Assembly (NCBI RefSeq): GCF_937875145.1 | Contig: NZ_CALNCS010000114.1 | Coordinates: 1 to 11,871 of the forward strand | From: Alkalibaculum bacchi | GTDB taxonomy: Bacteria > Bacillota > Clostridia > Eubacteriales > Alkalibacteraceae | DNA: 11,871 bases | Direction: 5' to 3' | In this document: in pieces, positions 6,051-11,871 of the stretch | Layout of the letters: each line of letters begins with the position of its first letter | How positions within the stretch are numbered: the stretch's first letter is position 1 | Position numbers and translations under genes: made by a program | Notes under the pieces: model-generated | What the model was told of the DNA's origin: nothing | The model's input: only the letters and a program-made list of their open reading frames with translations | Databases searched by the model: none

Positions 6051-6530
6051 TTAACCAAACAGCTTGCTAATTATTTCAATTGCGCTTACAATTTTAGCTT
6101 CCCTTTTTGGATGGGTCCAATTTACGATTGCTGTTCCAGCTATAATTGCTCCCTTGGATTTACAAGCCTGTTTTATCTGATTGATTGCCCGTTTGCCGCC
6201 CATCTGGGGAAATGGTAAGAACTGAGTAACCAAACACGCTACCTTTTTATTTTCTAATGAACTTATATGGGTAAGATAAGCTCCTAAAATAGGCGAGATA
6301 GAAAAAGCTCTCACAGGTGCTGCTAAAATTACCCCATCATACTGACTCACATCAGGTATTGTCCCTAGGTGAATTTTTGTAGGGTCCACCTCATTAAGGT
6401 TTTCTTCGCCTTCTGTTTGGATCCTCTCAATTCTCACATCATGACCTCTCTGGACAAGCTTTTCTTGTATTCCTTCAATGACGGAATAGGTGTTGCCTGA
6501 TTTTGAATGAACGATAATGCCAATTTTCAT
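6051..6530 (-). CDS. flavodoxin-family protein
   Basis: A 159-residue soluble protein with the flavodoxin fold. It begins MKIGIIVHSKSGNT, where SKSGNT (9-14) is the phosphate loop that holds FMN. DGVILAAPVRAFSISP (about 65-80) corresponds to the strand and loop beside the flavin ring. The remainder keeps the alternating strand-helix pattern (KKVACLVTQFLPFP, GAIIAGTAIVNW). It should act in cytoplasmic electron transfer or flavin/quinone reduction; the partner is unknown. GGAGG (6536-6540 on the plus strand as CCTCC) sits 5 bases before the ATG. A TATAAT (reverse of 6571-6576) lies upstream, without a good -35. It is transcribed alone. Confidence 0.85.
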   Translation of the reverse strand: MKIGIIVHSKSGNTYSVIEGIQEKLVQRGHDVRIERIQTEGEENLNEVDPTKIHLGTIPDVSQYDGVILAAPVRAFSISPILGAYLTHISSLENKKVACLVTQFLPFPQMGGKRAINQIKQACKSKGAIIAGTAIVNWTHPKREAKIVSAIEIISKLFG

Positions 6531-6686
6531 TATTGCCTCCTAATTACGTATTTGCACATTGTATTACTACATTATACCTGAATTTGTATCGATAAAATAG
6601 TAAATAATTGCTAAATATGTAATTTTATAATTAAAATAAAATAGTAAAGTTTTTTACCCGTGAGACCTGACCCTAGAGCACTAGCA

Positions 6687-6714
6687 GCTGAAAGCTAATG
6701 GCTGGTTGCTAATG
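6687..6714. repeat. heptamer patch overlapping a stop codon
   Basis: Four 7-base words follow each other: GCTGAAA, GCTAATG, GCTGGTT, GCTAATG. The same kind of 7-base series (RCTAnnG) forms the tail of the dispersed repeat at 1210-1237 and 8740-8774. The last word carries the reverse-strand stop codon (6709-6711) of the LysM gene. The hairpin core of the repeat is not present here, so this is a partial or degenerate relative. Confidence 0.5.
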
Positions 6715-8103
6715 ATTGTAATCTAAGTCAAAAAACAAAAATCCACTCATCACATTCTGGGGAACTGGTTTATTTAGTTCTACAATCCACACCTCCACTG
6801 GTGGCCGATCTTCCCTACATCCTGATAGATATGCAATTTTTAGACTGTCAGGAGACCAGGTCATTGGTGTTGCATAGCAATTAGATACTGCTAAGGTTCT
6901 ATTGACGGAGCCTTGTATATTAGAAACACGAATGAGAGAGTAGTACTTTCCGTTTTTAAAAAAGGTAGAACTGTAACCTATTTTGTGAGAATCTGGCGCC
7001 CATGTAGGGTAGAAATTTTTAGCTTCAGGTCCACTAGGAATTTTATATACTATGGTCGTGGAGAGTTCAAGAACATAAATTTCTGATATACTCGCTCCTG
7101 GTGACGTATACAATACATATTTCCCATCAGGGGACAAGCTCACATCATGAAAGGGACCATTAATTCTATTACTTAACTGACTTTCATTACTACCATCTAC
7201 ATTATTCCTATAGATTTGGCTAAAGCCTAAAGGATCTTTTGCCTCATATAAGAACTCCCTTTGATTTGGAAACCATTGGACGTAAGAAGCTTCGCGCCGA
7301 TTGATGTCCCGATAAGTATAGTTTGTAATATCGTATATCCGAATGACTTCTCCTGTTGAATAGACTAGTAAATTGCTATCAGGAGACCAGTCCACAAAGG
7401 CGGAAGCAGGTATTTGATCAATTTTTGCTATCCTATCTGTAGTAAGCTCCATAATTGAAATAACACCATCTTCATCAATATAAGCAATTCTGTTGTTATT
7501 AGGGGACCAAAAGACTCTCGAATTTCTTCCTGCATTATCCACTGCTAAATAAACTTCGTCTCTTGACTGAGGTTTGTATAATACAATATAATCTCTAAAT
7601 TGGTCTGTTAACAGTAGGGCAATTTGTCCTGAGACACTTGGAAGCCCATAAGGTATTTGTAGATTCATTCCAGGGATGATCTTAGTTGTTAGGCCAGGAT
7701 TTGCCATTACAATAAAATCAGGTTGTGGTTGCCCATTTGAGGTTACATTGTATTTTGAAGCAATTTTGTACAGACTATCTCCTTGTTTAACCGTATAATA
7801 AGGTACGCCTCTAGGGACATTTAAAACCATTGCTGGAGTAATAACATAAGGCTGATCAATAGCATTTGCTGAAATTAAGGTGCGTAAAGGGATTTTATAT
7901 TTTGTAGAAATAGAATGGAGAGTATCACCTGGTTGAACTACATATGTAGTTACGCCTGGAGGCATGGATAATTGCTGTCCAGGATAAATTAAATAGGGAG
8001 CAGATAAATTATTAGCCGCCATAAGGGAGGCTTGGGGAATACTCCAACGTGCTGCGATATTGCTCAAGGTATCTCCTGATTGAACCGTGTAGAAAAATTG
8101 CAT
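6709..8103 (-). CDS. triple LysM plus TolB-like beta-propeller protein
   Basis: A 464-residue protein with three LysM domains in a row: about 4-47 (FYTVQSGDTLSNIAARW), 53-96 (YVVQPGDTLHSIS) and 102-151 (YYTVKQGDSLYKIA). These bind N-acetylglucosamine polymers such as peptidoglycan. Residues about 160-445 form a WD40/PD40-like propeller with six recurring turns of the W-S-P-D type (WSPNNN 199, WSPDSN 239, FPNQ 278, SPDGK 324, APDSH 369, WSPDS 416), each followed by an I/V-x-Y strand. There is no signal peptide or membrane segment. A cytoplasmic origin fits spore-coat or cortex-associated LysM proteins made in the mother cell; CATAGAATA upstream (reverse of 8131-8139) matches the -10 CATAnnnTA of sporulation sigma factors, but no matching -35 is clear. 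GGAGG (reverse of 8110-8114) supports the start. Its stop lies in a heptamer repeat. Confidence 0.85.
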   Translation of the reverse strand: MQFFYTVQSGDTLSNIAARWSIPQASLMAANNLSAPYLIYPGQQLSMPPGVTTYVVQPGDTLHSISTKYKIPLRTLISANAIDQPYVITPAMVLNVPRGVPYYTVKQGDSLYKIASKYNVTSNGQPQPDFIVMANPGLTTKIIPGMNLQIPYGLPSVSGQIALLLTDQFRDYIVLYKPQSRDEVYLAVDNAGRNSRVFWSPNNNRIAYIDEDGVISIMELTTDRIAKIDQIPASAFVDWSPDSNLLVYSTGEVIRIYDITNYTYRDINRREASYVQWFPNQREFLYEAKDPLGFSQIYRNNVDGSNESQLSNRINGPFHDVSLSPDGKYVLYTSPGASISEIYVLELSTTIVYKIPSGPEAKNFYPTWAPDSHKIGYSSTFFKNGKYYSLIRVSNIQGSVNRTLAVSNCYATPMTWSPDSLKIAYLSGCREDRPPVEVWIVELNKPVPQNVMSGFLFFDLDYNH

Positions 8104-8130
8104 AGTGTACCTCCTTTTTGAGATTCAATA

Positions 8131-8139
8131 TATTCTATG
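8131..8139 (-). promoter_or_regulatory. possible sporulation-type -10 element for the LysM gene
   Basis: On the minus strand the bases read CATAGAATA, matching CATAnnnTA, the -10 shared by mother-cell sigma factors E and K. It lies 27 bases before the ATG, with the ribosome site between. A convincing -35 at the right distance is missing, so this is only suggestive. Confidence 0.3.
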
Positions 8140-8305
8140 TTCCAAAAGAGAAACCTTTACAATTTTATATTAAAACACAAAAAAGAAGACTAATAACGTC
8201 ACTATAAACAAATGTGGCATTTGACGTAACCGCAATAAATCTGCAAAGAATGTATCTTAAGATTATCATTAAAAAAATATGTCGAATTATAAATTAATAA
8301 TATGA

Positions 8306-8334
8306 TTGACATTGTATTAAAGTGAATATATAAT
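8306..8334 (+). promoter_or_regulatory. perfect-consensus sigma-A promoter of yezD
   Basis: TTGACA (8306-8311) and TATAAT (8329-8334) match the consensus at all twelve positions with the ideal 17-base spacer. Transcription would start near 8341, leaving a leader of about 57 bases. Such a promoter should be strong unless repressed. Confidence 0.85.
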
Positions 8335-8397
8335 TATATTAAACATATTGATTTACTATGAAATATTTTAAGTTTTGTATTATATTGGGGGATCGTT

Positions 8398-8559
8398 ATG
8401 GATAGGAGTCAAAAAAAATTAATCGACAATTTTACGGATGAGACATTACGAAAAATCTTAGAATTGAAGAAATCTATAAAATACGGATCCATAACCCTTA
8501 TCATTCAGGATGGTTTTGTAGTGCAAATTGAAGCCAATGAAAAAATACGAATGAAGTAG
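8398..8559 (+). CDS. yezD: YezD-family (DUF2292) small protein
   Basis: A 53-residue protein: MDRSQKKLIDNFTDETLRKI, then LELKKSIKYGSITLIIQDGF, then VVQIEANEKIRMK. The central SIKYGSITLIIQDGFVVQIE followed by EKIR is the signature of the DUF2292/YezD family, whose length (about 50-60 residues) it matches. No membrane segment or signal is seen. Function is unknown; I recall family members being found near sulfate-assimilation genes, and here a sulfate transporter operon starts 310 bases downstream. GGGGGA (8387-8392) lies 5 bases before the ATG. It is a single-gene unit, bounded by a perfect promoter and a strong terminator. Confidence 0.85.
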   Translation: MDRSQKKLIDNFTDETLRKILELKKSIKYGSITLIIQDGFVVQIEANEKIRMK

Positions 8560-8596
8560 AAAGTATAATTACATAAAAGCTGACCATAAAAAATGG

Positions 8597-8646
8597 AGGC
8601 TAAGTAAAGAAAGAAAACGGTTTTCTTTCTTTACTTAGCCTTTTTT
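8597..8646 (+). terminator. very strong intrinsic terminator after yezD
   Basis: A perfect 21-bp stem (8597-8617 with 8621-8641) has a 3-base CGG loop and runs directly into TTTTTT. The outer part is AGGCTAAG/CTTAGCCT. It should separate yezD from the sulfate operon. Confidence 0.92.
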
Positions 8647-8651
8647 GTTTA

Positions 8652-8774
8652 ACTAGGGAAATTCAACCTTTGGACTTAGCTCCTGCCCAGTCATCCTATG
8701 CGCAAGCGAAGGATCTTAACCCAAAAGGAATACCCTAATGCTAGGAGCTAAAGACTACCGACTAGCGACTAAAG
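8652..8774 (+). repeat. dispersed repeat, copy B (hairpin core plus heptamer tail)
   Basis: The second copy of the element at 1123-1237. The core 8693-8714 folds as ATCCT/AGGAT with GC/GC and a GCAA loop; GA of copy A is replaced by AT on the left side. Its heptamer tail is longer and cleaner: GCTAGGA, GCTAAAG, ACTACCG, ACTAGCG, ACTAAAG (8740-8774). It begins 5 bases after a terminator, as copy A begins 7 bases after one. Confidence 0.8.
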
Positions 8775-8869
8775 TGTCAAAAGTTTTCTGCTCAGTAAAA
8801 GGAGGGGATAAGATGAAGTGATTTTATGACAATGAACAATAAAACAAAAAATAAGAGGGAGAAGTAAAT
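8775..8869 (+). promoter_or_regulatory. leader of the sulfate operon with tiny upstream ORFs
   Basis: AGGAGGGG (8800-8807) is ideally placed before ATGAAGTGA (8813-8821), a two-codon ORF. A second short frame (8826-8867, MTMNNKTKNKREK) ends 2 bases before the sbp ATG. No clear -35/-10 pair was found between the yezD terminator and sbp, nor an S-box or T-box. How the operon is transcribed is not evident. Confidence 0.35.
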
Positions 8870-9976
8870 ATGAAGATGATTAAACTACATAATTTAATCG
8901 AAAGAAAAGTAAGCAATAGGAGGTTCAAAGGATTGAGGAGAGGAATGTTTGTCATCCTTGCATTAACATTGATTATATCCTCTGTAGCTTGCACAAAATC
9001 ACCTGAAACAAAAGAAGTTAGTACGCCTAAGGGGAAGGAGCCAGTAATGCTACTCAATGTATCTTACGATCCTACAAGGGAGCTTTATCAGGAATACAAT
9101 AGTGCATTTAGTAAGTACTGGAAAGACAAAACGGGTCAAGATGTCACAATTCAACAATCTCATGGAGGTTCAGGGAGTCAGGCTAGAACGGTTTTAGATG
9201 GAAATGAAGCGGATGTGGTGACATTAGCATTAGCTTATGATATCGATTCAATCAATACCAATAAAGAAATATTAAGTAAAGAGTGGCAAAGTCGCTTACC
9301 CAACAATTCTTCACCATATACATCGACCATGGTTTTTCTCGTTCGAAAGGGTAATCCAAAGAACATTAAAGATTGGGATGATTTGATTAAATCAGGGGTA
9401 GAAGTCATTACGCCAAACCCTAAGACCTCTGGCGGTGCTAGGTGGAATTATCTTGCAATCTGGGGATATGCTCTCAAAAACAATGGAGATGATCAAGGTA
9501 AGGCAAAGGATTTTGTGACAGCCCTTTATAAAAATGTACCAGTCTTGGATTCGGGTGCTCGTGGATCAACGACTACTTTTGTAGAACGGGGTTTGGGAGA
9601 TGTTCTTCTAGCATGGGAAAACGAAGCTTTTCTTTCGCTCAATGAATTAGGTGAAGATGAATTTGAAATCGTTGTTCCCTCTATGAGTATCCTTGCAGAG
9701 CCACCAGTGACTGTTGTAGATTCCGTAGTTGACAAAAAGGGTACTCGGGAAGTTTCTGAGGCATATCTTGAGTACCTTTATAGCAATGAAGGTCAAGAGA
9801 TTGCAGCGAAAAACTATTACAGACCTACCAATGAACAAATAGCAAAGAAATATGCATCTCAGTTTCCTGAGGTAAATCTCTTTACCATTGATGAAGTATT
9901 TGGTGGTTGGACAAAAGCACAAGAGGAACACTTTAGTGACGGAGGAATATTCGATCAAATTTATACAGGCAAATAA
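8870..9976 (+). CDS. sbp: sulfate ABC transporter substrate-binding lipoprotein
   Basis: Binds sulfate (possibly also thiosulfate) outside the membrane and hands it to CysT/CysW. The protein has 368 residues from this start. A hydrophobic stretch 26-40 ends in the lipobox SVAC with Cys41, so it should be lipid anchored. Family signatures are NVSYDPTRELY (63-73), QQSHGGSGSQARTV (95-108) and the sulfate-binding-protein pattern NPKTSGGARWNYLAIWGY (183-200). A second in-frame start, TTG at 8933, has AGGAGGT (8918-8924) 8 bases upstream and would give MRRGMFVILALTLIISSVAC, a more typical lipoprotein signal than the 25-residue N-region from 8870. The ATG at 8870 has GGAG (8858-8861). Both are possible. 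It is the first gene of sbp-cysT-cysW-cysA, with 35 bases to cysT. CysP is the alternative name for paralogues. Confidence 0.93.
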   Translation: MKMIKLHNLIERKVSNRRFKGLRRGMFVILALTLIISSVACTKSPETKEVSTPKGKEPVMLLNVSYDPTRELYQEYNSAFSKYWKDKTGQDVTIQQSHGGSGSQARTVLDGNEADVVTLALAYDIDSINTNKEILSKEWQSRLPNNSSPYTSTMVFLVRKGNPKNIKDWDDLIKSGVEVITPNPKTSGGARWNYLAIWGYALKNNGDDQGKAKDFVTALYKNVPVLDSGARGSTTTFVERGLGDVLLAWENEAFLSLNELGEDEFEIVVPSMSILAEPPVTVVDSVVDKKGTREVSEAYLEYLYSNEGQEIAAKNYYRPTNEQIAKKYASQFPEVNLFTIDEVFGGWTKAQEEHFSDGGIFDQIYTGK

Positions 9977-10011
9977 TTTAATAGCAGTAACTGAAAAATG
10001 GAGTTGAGTTT

Positions 10012-10866
10012 ATGAACTTTACAACAAGAGCTTTTAAAGAAAAAAGAGTTCTACCTGGTTTTGGAATTACCATGGGTTTTACCCTTTTGTATATTACCTT
10101 TTTGGTTTTGATTCCAGTGTCTATGGTTTTTATCAATAGTTCCCAAATTGGTTGGGAGAAATTTTGGGGAATCGTTTCTAGTGAAAGAGTGGTAGCCTCT
10201 TTAAAAATTTCTTTTAGTACATCATTATTGGCAGCTACAGTAAATACTATTTTTGGGCTGATTTTGGCTTGGGTTTTAGAACGATACACATTTCCTGGCA
10301 AAAAAATTATGGATGGATTTATTGATTTGCCTTTTGCCTTACCTACTGCTGTAGCAGGTATAGCTCTGACTACACTTTATGCTCAAAATGGTTATATTGG
10401 CAAGCTCTTTGCTCCATATGGAATAAAAATATCTTATACTCCTCTAGGAATTACTCTGGCGCTGATCTTCATTAGTTTTCCCTTTGTAGTGAGAACCGTT
10501 CAGCCTGTACTACAAAGCATGGAAATCGAAGTGGAAGAGGCGGCAACTTCCCTTGGTGCTACAAGACGCCAGATCTTTTTTAAAGTCATCCTTCCTGAAC
10601 TTTTGCCTGCACTAATCACTGGCTTTGCTCTTGCATTTGCAAGGGCTCTTGGAGAATATGGCTCGGTCGTCTTTATATCTGGCAATATGCCTTTAAAGAC
10701 AGAAATAACGCCACTATTAATCCGCACGAAATTAGAGCAATATGATTATGCTGGTGGCACCGCTATTGCTGCAATTATGCTTATTCTTTCGTTTGCTATG
10801 CTTTTTTTCATCAACTTTTTTCAATGGTGGGCAGGTAACAAACATAGTACTGTAAGGGGTGAGTAA
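10012..10866 (+). CDS. cysT: sulfate ABC transporter permease CysT (CysU)
   Basis: A 284-residue inner-membrane permease that with CysW forms the sulfate channel. About six membrane segments are visible (about 15-41, 66-88, 103-124, 143-162, 197-221, 250-272). The cytoplasmic EAA loop that contacts the ATPase reads EEAATSLGATRRQIFFKVIL (175-194), then PELLPAL. FIDLPFALPTAVAGIAL (103-119) and ARALGEYGSVVFISG (210-224) are typical of the CysT/CysW family. GGAG (10000-10003) lies 8 bases before the ATG. The stop codon at 10864-10866 touches the cysW start, so the two should be translated together. Confidence 0.93.
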   Translation: MNFTTRAFKEKRVLPGFGITMGFTLLYITFLVLIPVSMVFINSSQIGWEKFWGIVSSERVVASLKISFSTSLLAATVNTIFGLILAWVLERYTFPGKKIMDGFIDLPFALPTAVAGIALTTLYAQNGYIGKLFAPYGIKISYTPLGITLALIFISFPFVVRTVQPVLQSMEIEVEEAATSLGATRRQIFFKVILPELLPALITGFALAFARALGEYGSVVFISGNMPLKTEITPLLIRTKLEQYDYAGGTAIAAIMLILSFAMLFFINFFQWWAGNKHSTVRGE

Positions 10867-11754
10867 ATGACTAGTAAAGATACCTTATATAAAACAACAC
10901 CAAAACCTGTAAAAAAGGAATCGAAAATAGTTCCCTATATTTTAATCACTATTGCTTTGCTATTTTTCGTAATGATGCTCATAGTCCCACTTATTATAGT
11001 ATTCATAAAAGCCTTTGAACAGGGAGTAGCTGTATATTACGCTTCAATAAGTGATCCAATAGCCTTAGAATCCATAAAACTCACCCTCACTACCATTGCC
11101 ATAGTAGTACCCATAAACACAATATTTGGGCTCATCGCAGCTTGGGCAGTAGCAAAATTTAGATTTAAAGGCAAAGAGCTCTTACTTACCATCATCGATT
11201 TGCCCTTTGCCATATCACCTGTTGTTGCAGGGCTAATCTTTGTCTTATTATTTAGTACAACTCATGGCCTTTTTGCCCCGATATTAAATGAACTGAGATT
11301 AAAGATTATATTTGCAAAACCTGGTATTATCTTGGCTACCTTATTTGTCACTCTTCCTTTTGTGGCACGAGAGATTATTCCCCTAATGGAGGCTCAAGGA
11401 ACTACAGAAGAAGAAGCAGCACTTACCTTAGGAGCAAATGGATTTAAGACTTTTTGGCTCATAACCTTTCCGAATATAAAATGGGCTCTTTTATATGGGA
11501 TTATGCTTACGGCGGCTAGAGCCGCGGGAGAATTTGGAGCAGTGTCCGTTGTATCAGGGCATATTAGAGGACTTACCAATACAATACCCCTTCACGTGGA
11601 AATACTTTACAACGAATATCAGTTTTCAGCTTCTTTTGCAGTAGCAACGTTGTTAACAGGAATTGCCATGATCAATCTAATCGTTAAAAACATCGTCCAT
11701 AGAAAACGAAGCACTTCGTTTCGTGAGACAGAGGAAGTTGAAGTCAGTAAATAA
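10867..11754 (+). CDS. cysW: sulfate ABC transporter permease CysW
   Basis: A 295-residue permease, partner of CysT. After a basic, cytoplasmic N terminus (to about 21) come about six membrane segments (about 22-49, 70-93, 108-130, 150-172, 205-228, 255-275). The EAA loop is EEEAALTLGANGFKTFWLIT (181-200) followed by FPNIKWAL. FAISPVVAGLIF (114-125) and AARAAGEFGAVSVVSGHIRG (216-235) are CysW-like; the latter closely parallels known CysW sequences. The start codon follows the cysT stop with no gap, with a GGGGTGAG ribosome site inside the end of cysT. A 20-residue charged tail ends the protein. Confidence 0.93.
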   Translation: MTSKDTLYKTTPKPVKKESKIVPYILITIALLFFVMMLIVPLIIVFIKAFEQGVAVYYASISDPIALESIKLTLTTIAIVVPINTIFGLIAAWAVAKFRFKGKELLLTIIDLPFAISPVVAGLIFVLLFSTTHGLFAPILNELRLKIIFAKPGIILATLFVTLPFVAREIIPLMEAQGTTEEEAALTLGANGFKTFWLITFPNIKWALLYGIMLTAARAAGEFGAVSVVSGHIRGLTNTIPLHVEILYNEYQFSASFAVATLLTGIAMINLIVKNIVHRKRSTSFRETEEVEVSK

Positions 11755-11767
11755 AGGAGGCATAGTC

Positions 11768-11871
11768 ATGAGTATTGAAATTGCAAATATCACCAAGTCC
11801 TTTAGTTCTTTCAAAGCCGCAAATTTCAAGTTTAAGTTAGCCACCCTTGTGATTCTGTTGCTAGGTCTAAC
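11768..11871 (+). CDS. cysA: sulfate ABC transporter ATPase CysA, 5' end only
   Basis: The first 34 codons are present before the window ends. AAGGAGG (11754-11760) lies 7 bases before the ATG. Residues 1-19 (MSIEIANITKSFSSFKAAN) match the start of CysA, the ATPase that powers sulfate import. Beyond residue 19 the match decays: the expected strand before the Walker A box (typically xGELVALLGPSG) reads LATLVILLLGLT, lacking the SG/GE residues and the GPSG start. This may be real divergence, small deletions, or poor sequence at a contig end. The position after cysW makes the identity clear even so. Confidence 0.75.
   Translation, partial: MSIEIANITKSFSSFKAANFKFKLATLVILLLGL

Noticed and set aside
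1123..8774. CRISPR array or insertion sequence formed by the repeats
   Set aside because: The two copies are single and 7.5 kb apart, the heptamers are too short and lack spacers, and no transposase or cas gene is present in the window.
8775..8869. S-box, T-box or other riboswitch before the sulfate operon
   Set aside because: None of the conserved motifs of these leaders is visible, and no terminator/antiterminator pair lies between the repeat and sbp.
9526..9958. Minus-strand open frames inside sbp
   Set aside because: They are shadows of a clearly recognised sulfate-binding protein gene and show no ribosome sites or protein-like features.

Overview
The window looks like a chromosomal segment of a low-GC, Gram-positive anaerobe of the Clostridia (an Alkaliphilus-like genome would fit). 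This is inferred from the very AT-rich intergenic DNA, strong AGGAGG-type ribosome binding sites, Firmicute-type small proteins (PC4/YdbC-like and YezD-like), a cobalamin riboswitch driving an ECF-type vitamin transporter gene, and intrinsic terminators. No phage, plasmid, transposase, CRISPR, tRNA or rRNA gene is visible.

Layout. 1-1115: a promoter with an 11-bp tandem repeat upstream, a membrane-anchored M15 (CwlK-like) peptidoglycan peptidase, and a small YdbC/PC4-type nucleic-acid-binding protein closed by a perfect terminator. 1123-1237: first copy of a dispersed non-coding repeat. 1331-2206: a stand-alone glutamate formimidoyltransferase. 2287-4096: a cobalamin-controlled unit made of a consensus promoter, B12 riboswitch, intrinsic terminator with a visible alternative pairing, and a large folded palindromic element lying in the leader, followed by an S-component transporter gene and a PurM/AIR-synthase-like gene. 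These two are best read as cblT-cblS, alpha-ribazole uptake and phosphorylation for B12 salvage. 4097-5673: an orphan promoter and hairpin, then an M50-type membrane metalloprotease. 6051-8103 (minus strand): a flavodoxin and a protein with three LysM domains plus a TolB-like propeller. 8306-8646: yezD with a perfect sigma-A promoter and a very strong terminator. 8652-8774: second copy of the dispersed repeat. 8870-end: a sulfate ABC transporter operon, sbp-cysT-cysW-cysA, in which cysA is cut by the window edge.

How the parts fit. Two nutrient-uptake units stand out. In the first, high cobalamin should fold the riboswitch so that the terminator forms and the cblTS pair is silenced. In the second, sulfate is bound by a lipoprotein outside the membrane, passed through CysT/CysW, and driven by CysA. 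yezD-family genes are, as far as I recall, often found near sulfur-assimilation genes, which would explain its position upstream, although a terminator separates it from the operon. The remaining genes are single-gene units with their own signals.

The most unusual non-coding structure is a dispersed element present twice (about 112 bp, 1123-1234 and 8652-8764). It has a hairpin core with a GCAA loop and a degenerate 7-nt periodic tail. Each copy begins 5-7 bases after an intrinsic terminator, and a third patch of heptamers supplies the stop codon of the LysM gene. No complete new defence or mobile system is visible.
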